Below, piece after piece: positions 54,101 through 56,225 of a stretch of 64,000 nt of DNA. Positions within the stretch are counted from its first letter, which is position 1, and each line of letters begins with the position of its first letter. This DNA is from Siphonodentalium dalli (Eukaryota; Mollusca; Scaphopoda; Gadilida; Siphonodentaliidae). Location: the NCBI GenBank assembly GCA_032622095.1, contig CP136066.1, forward strand, positions 117,637,319 through 117,701,318. The letters are read 5' to 3'. Position numbers and translations under genes: made by a program. Under the pieces are notes generated by a model. The model was not told the origin of the DNA and did not search any database. It saw only the letters and a list, made by a program, of their open reading frames with translations.

Positions 54101-56052
54101 CCTGAGCGCTAGATGTTTTGTTGATCGTTTGCCCGATTTTTAATTATAGTAAGCCGTGCGGGTGTGAATTTAGAGGAACATATCGTCCATCGTTTTTTGA
54201 GCCGGATCAATCCGAAAATTTACGCTCTTCGGAGACAATATTCGGTGGTTAAAAATTTATCAAATGCTATGTATATGAATGGTTCTGATGGGAATTTGTG
54301 GTATTGATTGAAAGATGAATTCTTCGCCGATACATCCGTGGCTATATCGTTAGCATTACTGGGTGAATGGGCTAAATTTGTCCGATTCCCGATCGATGGT
54401 AAAACGGTGAATAACTACAGTTCCCCTTGTCTCTATGATACTACCATTAACGTGAAGCAGCGCGTATATAGAGGCGGCGTATATGGGCAGCGTAAAAGGG
54501 GGCGGACAGCGGAGCGCGTTACACAGGCCCCTGTGTTGAAAGACAACCATCCGTGACGGCATCCTATCAGCAACACATGCGTATCGAAATAACTGGCGTT
54601 TATCGGTTAAAAATACGTGAAGATAAATCGAAACGAGGGGCGGTGATCACACAACATGGAACAGTGAATAATCAGTGCATGCCAACGAGAGCTATCAGTG
54701 CCGCATTTTCTTCATATGGAAAGTTGTATGTGTATGGGGGTATATATCGGCGGACACTTAGTACAGGGGTTCAGCTACCGGGAATGCCTCACCCCTCGCC
54801 CCCTCCCAAAAAAGCGACAAAATTGACCTAGAACGGTAAATGTGTGGGTCTAAAATATGACAGTGCGAAAAGTGCGTGGAAAGTTGGTGAAAATAAAGTA
54901 CCAATTTATTCGACATTAGTACAAATTTAGTGGTGCCCAGGTTAAAATATGACGTTTTCGTAGACATTCCATTACAATGGCCTTTCTGTTGGTATAACGG
55001 TTGTGGTGAAAAGTGGCTGAGATGATTGTGAATTTTTTTTACATTTTCGGGGATATTTTGTGGAAGAATTCGTGATAGAGCACTGACAACTGCTTTAACT
55101 GATCGTCGAATATTAGTGATGAAATATTCATTTATCTTAAACTTAAATTTATTTATCTTAAATCACTCATTTGACTGGGAAATTACCCTCTTGTTCATAT
55201 GACAGTTTAACATGTTTCAGAAGCTGTTTTAATTGAAATGTTTTAATATGGTCAAATATGAAGAATTTTCCATTGATCAACAGGCACGACATGAACATTC
55301 TCAAATATAGAAAATTATTTATTGGTAGTTGCCTTTCTAAAGGGAATTAATCATTAAATTTCATGAATAAAGAATAATTAAGTCTCATTTCATGATCTTA
55401 ATATATGACATCATGGATAATTAAATGAACTGCACTTTTGAAAAAGAAATATATTTGTGTCATCTATTAAAAAATTATTAATAAGGAAGGTGTTGTCATT
55501 TTTGGGCTGGCATATTTTCCGAAAAAGAAAATGCTTCTGTTCTCTGCTTCGTGTTTCGTGTCCGGAGGGTGTCATTCAGTTCATACAACAAGAATAGAGT
55601 GATATTCGGATATATGTGTAACCTAATTAATATATAATAATAGTACAACTTCGTGAAATTGCCCGTACATTCATGGGTACATGCAGTTATTTTGAAATAA
55701 AATTAACCATTATGTTTACATAGGAACATGACTGCAACAAAAATATATCCGGTAAAAATATTAAAACCTTCAGCTAATGTCAGATAGTTTGAACAACATT
55801 CTGTGTTGGTTTGTATCCCGTGTATGCATGTAGGATGGCAGTTGTAAACACGGATCTGACCCTTCTCATTTGAGACAATATATCTACATATATATATACG
55901 CCCCAGTCATAATAGTGAAACCTACCAATAATATAGTCATATGTCGCATTTATGTTGTCCACCGCCAACGATTTCGGGTGCTCAGTCCATTTCAGATACA
56001 GGCAAGCCACTGCAAGTGCCATTATCACTGGAATAATACTTGCGAAAGACAT
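4478..56052 (-). CDS. GMC oxidoreductase, FAD-dependent (glucose/choline dehydrogenase-like), N-terminal half in six exons
   Basis: Six exons join in phase to 945 bp, or 315 codons without a stop. Family members oxidise an alcohol or sugar using FAD. Visible in order: a hydrophobic N-terminal segment (residues 4-20, likely signal anchor or signal peptide), then YDYI and the Rossmann dinucleotide-binding motif G44-A-G-S-S-G49, with LVLEAGE near 65-72. GMC signature 1 ([11 protein letters not shown]) is at 118-128 and signature 2 ([15 protein letters not shown]) at 292-306. Introns are all GT-AG with junction phases 1,0,1,1,0. GMC proteins are usually ~550-650 residues, so the C-terminal substrate and catalytic domain must lie left of the window. 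The introns (8.6-19.2 kb, one of 2.1 kb) are filled with mobile elements, yet the exons show no lesions, so the gene is probably functional. The exact substrate cannot be told. Confidence 0.9.
4785..4935 (+). repeat. Poly-G-headed repeat, copy 1
   Basis: A run of 12 G (about 4804-4815, after an agga) is followed by tcgaaaaaaatattcagacacgtatgat, a T-rich tract, 'gggacccacccacccctcgac', and a final ttttttttcgacca. The same order occurs at 57770-57965 (13-14 G, tcggaaaaaaattcc..gcacgtatgat, gacacccaccc) and inverted at 59160-59255. It is an interspersed repeat of unknown class. Confidence 0.6.
5560..7190 (+). pseudogene. Non-LTR retrotransposon (LINE) remnant: endonuclease end and reverse transcriptase start
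   Basis: The first frame (to 5976) carries [12 protein letters not shown] and [10 protein letters not shown], the SATLIDH and SDHFP motifs at the end of an apurinic-type endonuclease. After a frameshift near 5976 comes [10 protein letters not shown], typical of the linker. At 6305-6586 there is [24 protein letters not shown], the start of a CR1/L2-type RT domain. Further on come YGFLKNRST (about 6615), FVDFSKAL (about 6715) and YYGIRGV (about 6780) in shifted frames. The catalytic YADD is not seen. Multiple frameshifts and stops show it is dead. It lies in intron 5, opposite in strand to the host gene. Confidence 0.8.
7191..7987. other. No gene; short similarity to a tandem-core element
   Basis: No supported coding region. 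A CTGT microsatellite (about 7250-7263) is followed by aaagttggtgaggtgattcg and 'ggcggagttta', which matches the element at about 39020-39090. The rest is unremarkable AT-rich intron. Confidence 0.5.
8250..8660 (+). pseudogene. LINE protein C-terminus and 3' UTR
   Basis: Codons from 8250 to the TAA at 8472-8474 encode [20 protein letters not shown] and then a hydrophobic tail. This is the C-x-C-(G)-x-E-x-x-x-H-x-x-x-x-C knuckle found at the C-terminus of many non-LTR retrotransposon proteins. A 3' UTR follows, ending in tandem AAAT units at about 8632-8652, a common LINE tail. Upstream in-frame stops (8228-8248) show 5' loss or decay. Some frames overlapping it on the minus strand are shadows. 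Confidence 0.75.
8764..9035 (+). mobile_element. LINE 3' UTR fragment
   Basis: A pyrimidine-rich stretch is followed by ctgaggagatggctctatat, 'gcatctgatgctt' and a tail 'gggaagaaataaaatattg' with an A-rich end. This arrangement (gaggagatggctctat…gaaataaa) is typical of 3' UTRs of invertebrate LINEs. It has no protein-coding part. Confidence 0.5.
9591..9640. repeat. Perfect short palindrome (about 20-bp arms, A8 loop)
   Basis: tttattgcgtttaaacgcc is followed by an A-tract loop and its exact reverse complement. A third copy of 'gcgtttaaac' follows at about 9643. It abuts the left side of the foldback copy at 9655. Confidence 0.75.
9655..10330 (-). mobile_element. Foldback element copy 1 (one arm plus internal region)
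   Basis: Read in reverse complement, this matches 53700-54550: the internal region (9655-10065) followed by a single arm (about 10065-10320, with aaaaatcggtcaaacgatca and 'cagctcctcattttaatatt'). In the 53.7-kb copy the arm is present twice as an inverted repeat; here the second arm is missing. A pseudo-coding frame shared with the other copy is described there. Confidence 0.75.
10600..10990 (+). mobile_element. Tandem-core element, family A, partial
   Basis: It contains the family A modules 'gaaatatgaggtaaatcagaagaaa', 'gggttaattatttctaaacc', atcaaccaatcggtaccaaa, 'tgtgtcatcataaacctacatatcaaatatgaacacaatcgg' and 'gatgcaaagtgttaataatttctaaac' in the same order as the full copies at 12170-12866 and 20636-21930. 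The CGGA tract and 3' hairpin are absent, so it is truncated. Confidence 0.7.
11027..11078. repeat. Small direct duplication
   Basis: gaaaccagccacgacgagcg(act) occurs twice in tandem (about 11029-11050 and 11056-11078) with a 26-bp period. It sits in a short GC-richer stretch that has no recognised gene. Confidence 0.65.
11079..12169. other. No gene recognised
   Basis: Intronic sequence (intron 5). Only short unsupported frames, a small TA microsatellite near 11485-11500 and a GC-richer patch (11810-11950) were seen. Confidence 0.5.
12170..12866 (+). mobile_element. Tandem-core element, family A, with 3' hairpin
   Basis: It starts with 'gggccatatctctgttaaaatat..cggatcaaa' and runs through two repeats of the block 'tttctaaaccgatcaac(c)..atcgataccaaaaa…gtgtgtcatc'. 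It then has a CGGA/CAGA microsatellite (about 12750-12802), 'gatggttgatccggacgtc', and a 32-bp hairpin at 12829-12860 (tatgtgtacc … gggtacacata). Copies at 20636-21930 and 38950-39598 end in the same hairpin. Overlapping short frames on both strands are not genes. Confidence 0.75.
12867..13261. other. No feature recognised
   Basis: Intron 5 sequence next to exon 5. Nothing repeat-like or coding was recognised. Confidence 0.5.
13262..13383 (-). CDS. GMC oxidoreductase exon 5
   Basis: This exon has 122 bp (2 bases + 40 codons). It encodes [19 protein letters not shown] followed by HAHVTK, matching the family block 'R.S...AFLRPA..R.NLHV...A.VTK'. The acceptor is CATCTAG at 13384-13385 and the donor is GTAACT at 13261-13256. 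The overhang CT plus G from exon 4 gives Ala, and the 3' end is at phase 0. The exon is short and has no internal ATG-to-stop frame of note, so it was found by homology and phase. Longer frames on both strands over it (13296-13592) are shadows. Confidence 0.88.
13546..13561 (+). repeat. Poly-G run (16 G)
   Basis: An uninterrupted run of 16 G lies in intron 4, about 160 bp upstream (in gene direction) of exon 5. On the transcribed minus-sense RNA it would read as poly-C. Further G/C runs of 8-17 occur across the window. Confidence 0.85.
14030..15813 (+). repeat. Satellite, ~161-bp monomer, with ~485-bp trimeric higher-order repeat
   Basis: About eleven monomers each carry 'ttaatatttcatcgagttatcgcgctaacggtgataac', 'gacaaactaagacccataactc', 'ttcggacaaacctggttttcgaactcgtccgagatattgtt' and 'gactcatataccaaat'. 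Monomers from about 14506 to 14990 recur nearly base for base at 14991-15475, in the same order of variants (gttccaagagtc; ctcgttttcgaac with cttataca; gggcaaacc with cagcagactc). This indicates a 3-monomer block duplication. Long open frames through the array on both strands arise from the repeat and are not genes. Confidence 0.85.
15814..17998. mobile_element. 2185-bp TIR element with TTA duplication (PIF/Harbinger-like, non-autonomous)
   Basis: Long inverted repeats lie at 15814-15945 and 17870-17998. Both ends read tagtgtggtcgttg inward, then share cggaataaattggatacaag, 'ctgattttggtgt.attcgacgcgg' and 'catatccaaaatccgcaaaa', with one indel near the tip. TTA flanks both sides (15811-15813, 17999-18001). 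Removing the element restores 'gacttatacacca', which matches the satellite unit 'aacttatacaccaa', so the insertion hit the satellite edge. No transposase was recognised in the ~1.9-kb interior. A 3-bp TTA/TAA duplication is characteristic of PIF/Harbinger; the superfamily call is inference. Confidence 0.7.
18012..20600 (+). pseudogene. LINE remnant with reverse transcriptase domain and C-terminal zinc knuckle
   Basis: The pieces read in order: a linker ([19 protein letters not shown]…WESVNKLG), then from about 18290 the RT start ([32 protein letters not shown]). RT motifs [16 protein letters not shown] and [14 protein letters not shown] follow, then the catalytic [13 protein letters not shown] (about 19115-19150) and KYLGIILH. 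Around 19950-20285 comes [15 protein letters not shown] with C-x2-C…H…C and a basic end. Frame breaks occur near 18272, 18998, 19487 and 19850-19916. A 3' UTR ends near 20590 in 'taataaatgattat' and CT repeats. No endonuclease is present, so it is 5'-truncated. It lies in intron 4. Confidence 0.88.
20636..21930 (+). mobile_element. Tandem-core element, family A, longest copy
   Basis: This copy carries extra 5' sequence (including a C2H2 zinc-finger scrap at 20995-21115), then 'ggccataactctgttaaaatataccagatcaaa', 'gaacgtgctaag..aatctaggtaagaaatatgaggcagatcag', two 'ttctaaaccg(g/a)tcaac' blocks and a CGGA microsatellite (about 21823-21872). It ends in the 32-bp hairpin at 21899-21930. A foldback begins at the very next base (21931). 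Confidence 0.75.
20995..21115 (+). pseudogene. C2H2 zinc-finger fragment inside family A element
   Basis: The frame reads [23 protein letters not shown]: the end of one finger (H-x3-H), the canonical HTGEKPY-type linker, and the C-x2-C of the next finger. The following histidine pair is not intact (DSVSHG then unrelated). No flanking exons are visible and a stop follows at 21133. It looks like a captured piece of a zinc-finger gene that became part of the repeat. Its closeness to known zinc-finger proteins cannot be judged here. Confidence 0.6.
21931..22714. mobile_element. 784-bp imperfect foldback
   Basis: The left end (aaaaggatcaagaaaggc…aaattgat..attttgtg.aataaattt…ggtaaaatactcaa) is the inverse of the right end (ttgagtattttaccaaatttatttcacaaaattcatcaatttggcctttcttgattc). 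Internal parts also mirror each other (ccattttgtt…acaaaatgga; aacagaaaac…gttttctgtt; ttagctaaaatcca…tggattttagctaa; atgcatctatggttgag…ctcaatcatagatgcat) around a centre near 22345. There is no coding capacity. It starts exactly at the end of the upstream family A hairpin. Confidence 0.75.
22715..23910. other. No gene or repeat recognised
   Basis: Intron 4 sequence next to exon 4. Short open frames have no family features. A GC-richer patch with several CpG lies at 23455-23530. Confidence 0.5.
23911..24039 (-). CDS. GMC oxidoreductase exon 4 (FAD-domain/linker)
   Basis: This exon has 129 bp (2 bases + 42 codons + 1 base). It encodes [11 protein letters not shown], the region equivalent to YHGTDGPLxV in relatives, and then [20 protein letters not shown], matching the family's 'F..A..ELG...DFN' helix and loop. 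The acceptor is CCTTTGTAG at 24040-24041 and the donor is GTGAGT at 23910-23905. Only about 30 nt of ordinary intron separate the acceptor from a repeat element starting at 24072. Confidence 0.88.
24072..25050 (+). mobile_element. Tandem-core element, family B, 5' end and degenerate cores
   Basis: The 5' block acaagacagtcaatg(g/a)ctg plus 'tggggtcgct…cagactg.aaagactga.aagactgggactct' is shared with 31808. Diverged ~160-bp units follow (about 24540-25050) of the type 'tttgacctggtgacc.catttgaacaaatctgaat….accaaatat..gaaga..tttaagaattactat'. The typical CGGA tract and hairpin are not present at its end. It begins about 30 nt from the acceptor of exon 4. Confidence 0.65.
25055..26180. repeat. Tandem repeat of ~420-450 bp with an internal palindrome
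   Basis: gaagttccccagttgaagtt recurs at about 25064, 25486 and 25936. Each unit contains 'tagaaacttcctagaaggga', 'cttcccagaagatgaggcctaag' and, in complete form at 25358-25446, a palindrome running from cagaatgaggtcccc to ggggacctcattctg with gatgctatcccgc at its core. A decayed copy lies at 32430-32830. No coding content. Confidence 0.75.
26181..26649. other. AT-rich spacer, no gene
   Basis: T-rich low-complexity sequence, especially 26520-26640. Nothing else seen. Confidence 0.5.
26650..27220 (+). mobile_element. Tandem-core element, family B, with CGGA tract and 3' hairpin
   Basis: Three ~165-bp cores start at about 26660, 26825 and 26985 ('tatgtccctggccc…tttgacccagtgacctcatttgaacaaatctga…agtca'). 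They are followed by a ggacggacga tract (27108-27172) and 'gaggagtgatgacta', then a 34-base imperfect hairpin at 27184-27217 (tagctccaccggagac, ttc loop, gtctcagttgagcta). It ends in CTAA. The same 3' end recurs at 29999-30032, 34072-34095 (half deleted) and 53660-53693. Confidence 0.75.
27231..27290. other. 60-nt imperfect hairpin next to family B end
   Basis: attcgg…aaactagatg…tcgcgccc pairs with gggcgaga…catttagttt…ccgaat around a 3-base GAA loop, with only a few mismatches and one 5-base bulge. There is no coding content. It may be a small foldback. Its size is like a pre-miRNA but the loop is unusually small. Confidence 0.5.
27291..28072. other. No gene recognised
   Basis: Intron 3 sequence. 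A 131-codon minus-strand frame (27642-27250) has no recognisable domain and no neighbour evidence, so it is not called. There is a small TA run near 27617. Confidence 0.45.
28073..28240. mobile_element. Short foldback/MITE, ~168 bp
   Basis: The outer ends gtgtaga…cagaacaca and tgtgttctg…tctacac are inverted. The inner blocks gagctgcggatggc and gccatccgca, plus attttcgcgag and ctcgagcaaaat, are also inverted around a centre near 28152. It is a compact imperfect palindrome without coding capacity, and no clear target duplication was seen. Confidence 0.6.
28241..29439. other. No gene; cluster of CGTCA/TGACG motifs
   Basis: Only short unsupported frames were seen. Between 28360 and 28545 there are six TGACG/CGTCA pentamers (CREB/ATF half-site type), for example cgttgacgtg, aacgtcatca, caacgtcaac, ttacgtcaac and gcgacgtcaac. 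Function is unknown. Confidence 0.4.
29440..30036 (+). mobile_element. Tandem-core element, family B, with 3' hairpin
   Basis: About three to four cores run from 29440 ('atttgacccggtgacctcatttgaacaaaactgaa') through 29960, then a reduced gacagacgg tract and the hairpin at 29999-30032 (tagctccaccgaagac, ttc, gtctcaggtgagcta), ending CTAA. One substitution in the hairpin stem separates it from the 27-kb copy. Confidence 0.75.
30105..30265 (-). repeat. Interspersed repeat R, partial inverted copy
   Basis: The reverse complement of 'acccttacaaattagccaaaaatccgacac' matches 'gtgtcggatgtttggctaatttgtaagggt' in the copy at 39600-40045. The flanking 'gggaaaacacgggcat…agtgattttatacat' likewise mirrors 'ataaaatcac…catgttttcc' there. 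Confidence 0.6.
30266..31299. other. No gene recognised
   Basis: Intron 3 sequence with scattered 'cgccattttgga' phrases (30507, 30668), a phrase also common around 60-61 kb. Nothing coding was supported. Confidence 0.4.
31300..31790 (+). repeat. Interspersed repeat R, copy 2
   Basis: It shares with 39600-40045, in order: 'ggaatgcacact', 'gtgtgcgtaaatga', 'cagataaatgtataaaatcac', 'tattggattttggtgtc', 'gagacctggtg..tatcaa.caaaat.gccgc' and 'atggac.ccatcttgt.tggagtct'. No protein frame is conserved between copies, so it is probably a non-coding mobile or satellite-derived repeat. Confidence 0.65.
31808..32390 (+). mobile_element. Tandem-core element, family B, 5' end copy
   Basis: It starts with the same 5' block as 24072 (acaagacagtcaatgactg, 'tggggtcgct'), has one and a half ~165-bp cores (about 32000-32250), and degrades into 'gacagtcaaacagatgg..gacagcccgacagacatacagac'. 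There is no 3' hairpin. Confidence 0.6.
32430..32830. repeat. Decayed copy of the ~430-bp palindrome-bearing repeat
   Basis: 'agaataaggtccacaaagggtgaattt…gcgggctagcatca', 'cttcccagaagatgaggcctaag' and 'gcatcactaaattcaccctctg' occur in the same order as in 25055-26180, with many substitutions. Confidence 0.65.
32911..33063. mobile_element. Foldback palindrome with ~73-bp arms, CGAG-punctuated
   Basis: The left arm (32911-32983) and right arm (32991-33063) are near-perfect reverse complements. Nearly all internal mismatches fall at three symmetric places where both arms carry CGAG on the plus strand: aacgagtcccc/ggggacgagtt, aacgagtccag/ctggacgagtt and gaccgagcc/ggcgaggtc at the loop. This is the same kind of asymmetry as in the sequence-unrelated palindrome at 2311-2472. 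No coding capacity. Confidence 0.8.
33064..33735. other. No gene; G-rich stretch
   Basis: Intron 3 sequence. 33575-33625 on the plus strand has several G-runs (ggttgggggcagggtgg, gggcc, tggggggtgtgggggagg) compatible with a G-quadruplex on the template strand of the host gene. Nothing coding. Confidence 0.5.
33736..34096 (+). mobile_element. Tandem-core element, family B, with damaged 3' hairpin
   Basis: Two cores start at about 33750 and 33910 ('atttgacccagtgacctcatttgaacaaatctgaa'). A CGGA-type tract (34019-34067) and 'gaggagtgatgacttcgtctcaggcgagctaaa' follow. The left half of the terminal hairpin (tagctccaccggaga) is deleted while the right half is kept. It lies about 200 bp downstream of exon 3 in gene direction (intron 3). 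Confidence 0.75.
34294..34483 (-). CDS. GMC oxidoreductase exon 3 (GMC signature 1)
   Basis: This exon has 190 bp (63 codons + 1 base). [17 protein letters not shown] followed by [10 protein letters not shown] is GMC signature 1 and the strongly conserved region after it; [14 protein letters not shown] is also family-typical. The acceptor is TATTGTAG at 34484-34485. The donor that keeps phase with exon 4 is G|GTTGGT, a weak match to the consensus because it lacks A/G at +3, A at +4 and G at +5. The nearby GTGCAT would break the frame. Homology and phase both favour the weak site. Confidence 0.88.
34766..35745 (+). pseudogene. Ty3/gypsy-type LTR retrotransposon integrase remnant
   Basis: The order matches the end of a gypsy pol protein. 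First comes the N-terminal '[24 protein letters not shown]…AQERHP' leading to the zinc-binding region (HHCC not fully intact). The DDE core follows as VIDYHS (35095-35112), [10 protein letters not shown] (about 35208-35240) and GEIEIQNQS (about 35319-35342), then [20 protein letters not shown]-terminal stretch [20 protein letters not shown] is at about 35665-35735. A stop after ETTPF (35305-35307) and frame changes near 35105 and 35645 show decay. No LTRs were recognised. It sits in intron 2, opposite in strand to the host gene. Confidence 0.8.
35746..36563. other. No gene recognised
   Basis: Intron 2 sequence next to exon 2. Only short unsupported frames. Confidence 0.45.
36564..36769 (-). 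CDS. GMC oxidoreductase exon 2 (FAD-binding Rossmann motif)
   Basis: This exon has 206 bp (2 bases + 68 codons). It supplies [15 protein letters not shown], the GxGxxG FAD-binding loop, and then the second strand ending in LEAGE, whose acidic residue normally binds the ADP ribose. The tail [14 protein letters not shown] is the conserved stretch before signature 1. The acceptor is TTGTACAG at 36770-36771 and the donor is GTAAGA at 36563-36562. Reading past the donor adds only seven codons before a stop, which supports the splice call. Confidence 0.92.
37083..37245 (+). repeat. SINE-like repeat, copy 1
   Basis: It shares with 37530-37680 'ggataagatc…gcagt', 'ccccgacatg.gcga..atc.ggaccgt', 'tttgagggacat' and 'cgatcg..acatggccattt'. 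It is more diverged from tRNA-like consensus than copy 2. Confidence 0.5.
37526..37680 (+). repeat. SINE-like repeat, copy 2 (tRNA-like head)
   Basis: tagtggataag resembles a pol III A box, and about 40 bp later gattcaaatcc resembles a B box, in the order and spacing of a tRNA-derived head. A non-tRNA body follows and is shared with copy 1. No A/T-rich tail of clear type is visible. SINE identity is an inference from box-like motifs and repetition. Confidence 0.4.
38150..38620 (-). pseudogene. Unidentified decayed coding-like frame
   Basis: In one minus-strand frame, from an ATG near 38583 to a stop near 38175, about 135 codons are interrupted only by two adjacent stops. The frame has cysteine/histidine-rich stretches ([17 protein letters not shown]) and a basic C-terminus. 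I do not recognise the family. It could be a fragment of a transposon protein. Confidence 0.25.
38950..39598 (+). mobile_element. Tandem-core element, family A, with covarying 3' hairpin
   Basis: It carries 'caaatttggtgtggtgattcgg', two 'agggccataactc…aaaa..cggatcaaacccatattcgaactcgatctgt' cores (39249, 39350) and a CGGA/CAGA tract (39493-39535). The 32-base hairpin at 39563-39594 differs from the other two copies by paired changes in both arms (tatgtTtacc / ggtaAacata). Confidence 0.75.
39600..40045 (+). repeat. Interspersed repeat R, copy 3
   Basis: It is collinear with 31300-31790 over its whole length (see that entry) and begins a few bases after the family A hairpin. It is followed within ~80 bp by the truncated Helitron-like element. 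Confidence 0.65.
40122..40586 (-). mobile_element. Helitron-like element type A', 3'-truncated copy
   Basis: On the minus strand it begins with TCTCATATATATTTTG at 40586, joined directly to the CTAG of the neighbouring copy. The leader module and about three 122-bp units follow, and it stops near 40122 without the terminal hairpin. Two units keep the TGCGCATGCGCG palindrome. Confidence 0.7.
40587..41092 (-). mobile_element. Helitron-like element type A', complete copy
   Basis: 506 bp on the minus strand. The 5' end TCTCATATATATTTTG is at 41092, followed by a CTGT microsatellite and 'aatctacgattctcgaccga', then three repeat units of 122 bp. The 3' hairpin agcccggac-aac-gtcgggct lies 6 nt before CTAG at 40590-40587. 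It is joined head-to-tail to C' (upstream) and to the truncated copy (downstream). Confidence 0.75.
41093..41698 (-). mobile_element. Helitron-like element type C' (gaccttgaattgacc cores)
   Basis: 606 bp on the minus strand, starting TCTATTATATATTTTGG at 41698. The internal repeats are of the type 'tgaccttgaccttgaaat…caattcaaggtcaaatcg'. It ends with the hairpin agcccggac-gaa-gtcgggt, 9 nt and CTAG (41096-41093). The element to its 3' side starts at the next base. Confidence 0.7.
41699..44899. other. No gene recognised (3.2 kb)
   Basis: Intron 1 sequence, AT-rich, with scattered short frames lacking any family features. A short palindromic motif ttaattcgaattgaattcgag lies near 44560-44585. 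Nothing else could be supported. Confidence 0.45.
44900..45417 (+). pseudogene. LINE remnant, C-terminal end of the RT protein
   Basis: One frame reads [17 protein letters not shown], then [41 protein letters not shown], a TAG at 45268-45270, and [16 protein letters not shown]…APTLDQFK. This is the conserved C-terminal block of CR1/L2-type LINE proteins (VRP.LEY…W.P; RG..IE.FK..NG; RG H..KL; FF..RVV..WN.LP). An earlier stop near 44958 and the internal TAG show it is inactive. Its end is cut by the Helitron-like element at 45418. Confidence 0.8.
45418..45829 (-). mobile_element. Helitron-like element type D
   Basis: On the minus strand it contains two cores of the 'gaccttcaaaatggtcaattc..aaggtcaaatcggg' type and a divergent 3' segment. 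The 3' end is a hairpin cccgcc-agt-ggcggg followed by ctaatctg and CTAG (45421-45418), and the next base is T. The 5' boundary is blurred at 45829, where array A starts on the opposite strand. Confidence 0.6.
45830..50599 (+). mobile_element. Head-to-tail array of six Helitron-like elements with 122-bp internal repeats
   Basis: Six copies: 45830-46575, 46576-47440, 47441-48670, 48671-49535, 49536-50034 and 50035-50599. Each starts TCTCATATATATTTT, has a CTGT microsatellite and a leader (aaatctacgattctcg…gggacgaaacttggtacgtg), then repeats of a 122-bp unit. Each ends with hairpin agcccggac-aac-gtcgggct, catcgg and CTAG, and the next copy starts at the following TC. Lengths 746, 865, 1230, 865, 499 and 565 fit 255 + 122n (n = 4, 5, 8, 5, 2, 2; the last also has a 56-bp duplication of its 3' tip). 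5'-TC, a subterminal hairpin and 3'-CTRR are Helitron hallmarks. The outer flanks of array plus element C are A (45829) and T (51052). No Rep/helicase is present, so these are non-autonomous. Of 32 unit sites, 20 have an intact CGCGCATGCGCA. Confidence 0.8.
50601..51051 (+). mobile_element. Helitron-like element type C (gaccttgacctt cores)
   Basis: 451 bp starting TCTATTATATATTTTGGG, then a TG/CTGT microsatellite, 'ttcgcgatggactcgaaaacggc' and three 'tgacc(c)..cctgaccttgaccttcaaaatg' cores. It ends with hairpin agcccggac-gaa-gtcgggt, ccaccag and CTAG. It follows the CTAG of array A after a single T. Same type as 41093-41698 but on the opposite strand. Confidence 0.75.
51052..51102. repeat. 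(TA)n microsatellite
   Basis: About 25 TA units follow the CTAG end of the Helitron-like element. An (ATG)n tract of ~10 units lies at about 51258-51287. Tyr/Ile-alternating frames through the TA tract are artefacts. Confidence 0.9.
51291..52239. other. No gene recognised
   Basis: Intron 1 sequence. It includes a small repeated phrase ggggacctccgcgaattc / ggggacctccgcaaatag (51407-51445) and an A-run plus TA tract (52073-52098). Confidence 0.45.
52240..52395. repeat. GC-rich stretch with short ggtaccaccccg repeats
   Basis: 'ccccgggggtaccaccccggcggtaccaccccgagggtg' holds about three 15-16-bp degenerate repeats, preceded by cccacccatcacc. It stands out in an AT-rich neighbourhood. No gene was recognised. 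Confidence 0.5.
52396..53334. other. No gene; C14 tract and possible decayed element 5' part
   Basis: A run of about 14 C lies at 52789-52802. 'aatgaacctgattcaacaagagggttca' (about 53239) resembles 'catgaacctgtttcaacaaaggggtta' in the long family A copy (about 20878), so 5' family A sequence probably extends into this stretch. Confidence 0.45.
53335..53694 (+). mobile_element. Tandem-core element: family A body with family B 3' hairpin
   Basis: The body is family A: 'gtgtgtcatcataaacctacatatcagatatga', 'gatgcaaagtgttaataatttctaaaccgatcaacc' and 'cggatagcaagtgtctacgga'. After the CGGA tract (53590-53645) it ends in the family B terminus 'gaagagtgatgacta' plus hairpin tagctccaccggagac-ttc-gtctcaggtgagcta (53660-53693) and CTAA. 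The other full-length family A copies end in a different hairpin. Confidence 0.75.
53695..54555 (+). mobile_element. Foldback element copy 2 with inverted arms and a pseudo-coding interior
   Basis: Arm 1 (about 53697-53935) and arm 2 (about 53945-54145) are inverted repeats (ggtcaaacgatcaacta…cagctcctcattttaatatt against the inverse). The interior (54145-54550) matches the inverse of 9655-10065. One frame from about 54165 to 54554 reads [15 protein letters not shown], then [20 protein letters not shown]…LWY, one TGA (54305-54307), and [21 protein letters not shown], ending in a basic stretch. I do not recognise this protein. The same TGA is present in the 9.7-kb copy. Confidence 0.65.
54553..54831 (+). 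other. Unidentified 92-codon open frame
   Basis: The frame starts at a non-ATG codon near 54553 and first reaches ATG at 54579-54581 ([16 protein letters not shown]). It continues through [23 protein letters not shown] to a proline-rich end at 54831. It overlaps the end of the foldback frame in another reading frame and has a GC content closer to coding than its surroundings. No homology was recognised. It may be the continuation, after a frameshift, of the same unknown element-encoded protein. Confidence 0.25.
54832..55925. other. No gene recognised
   Basis: 5' part of intron 1, next to exon 1. AT-rich, with no repeat or coding feature identified. Confidence 0.45.
55926..56052 (-). CDS. GMC oxidoreductase exon 1 (start codon, hydrophobic N-terminus)
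   Basis: The ATG at 56052-56050 opens 42 codons plus one base. Residues 4-20 are hydrophobic ([16 protein letters not shown]), followed by a polar linker and the start of the Rossmann strand, YDYII. The donor GTAGGT follows directly. The one-base overhang G joins TT of exon 2 to give Val, completing the canonical YDYIIVGAGSSG. An in-frame TAA lies 30 bp upstream of the ATG. A possible acceptor (ctttcag) 17 bp upstream suggests that a non-coding 5' UTR exon lies further right. The hydrophobic stretch suggests secretory-pathway or membrane targeting, but this is not proved. Confidence 0.85.
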
Positions 56053-56225
56053 GCTATGTTTATTGGTGTCTGAAAGTATATATTAATATATTAAAACAAT
56101 TTTATTCTTATCACTTCCATATGGCGGTTTTAGTCGGCCACAGTAATCCTGATTTTACGACATGATAAAGATTGTGAGGCCGAAAGCTACGGGTAAATTT
56201 TTGGACTGGCATCTTTTGTGTGCTA

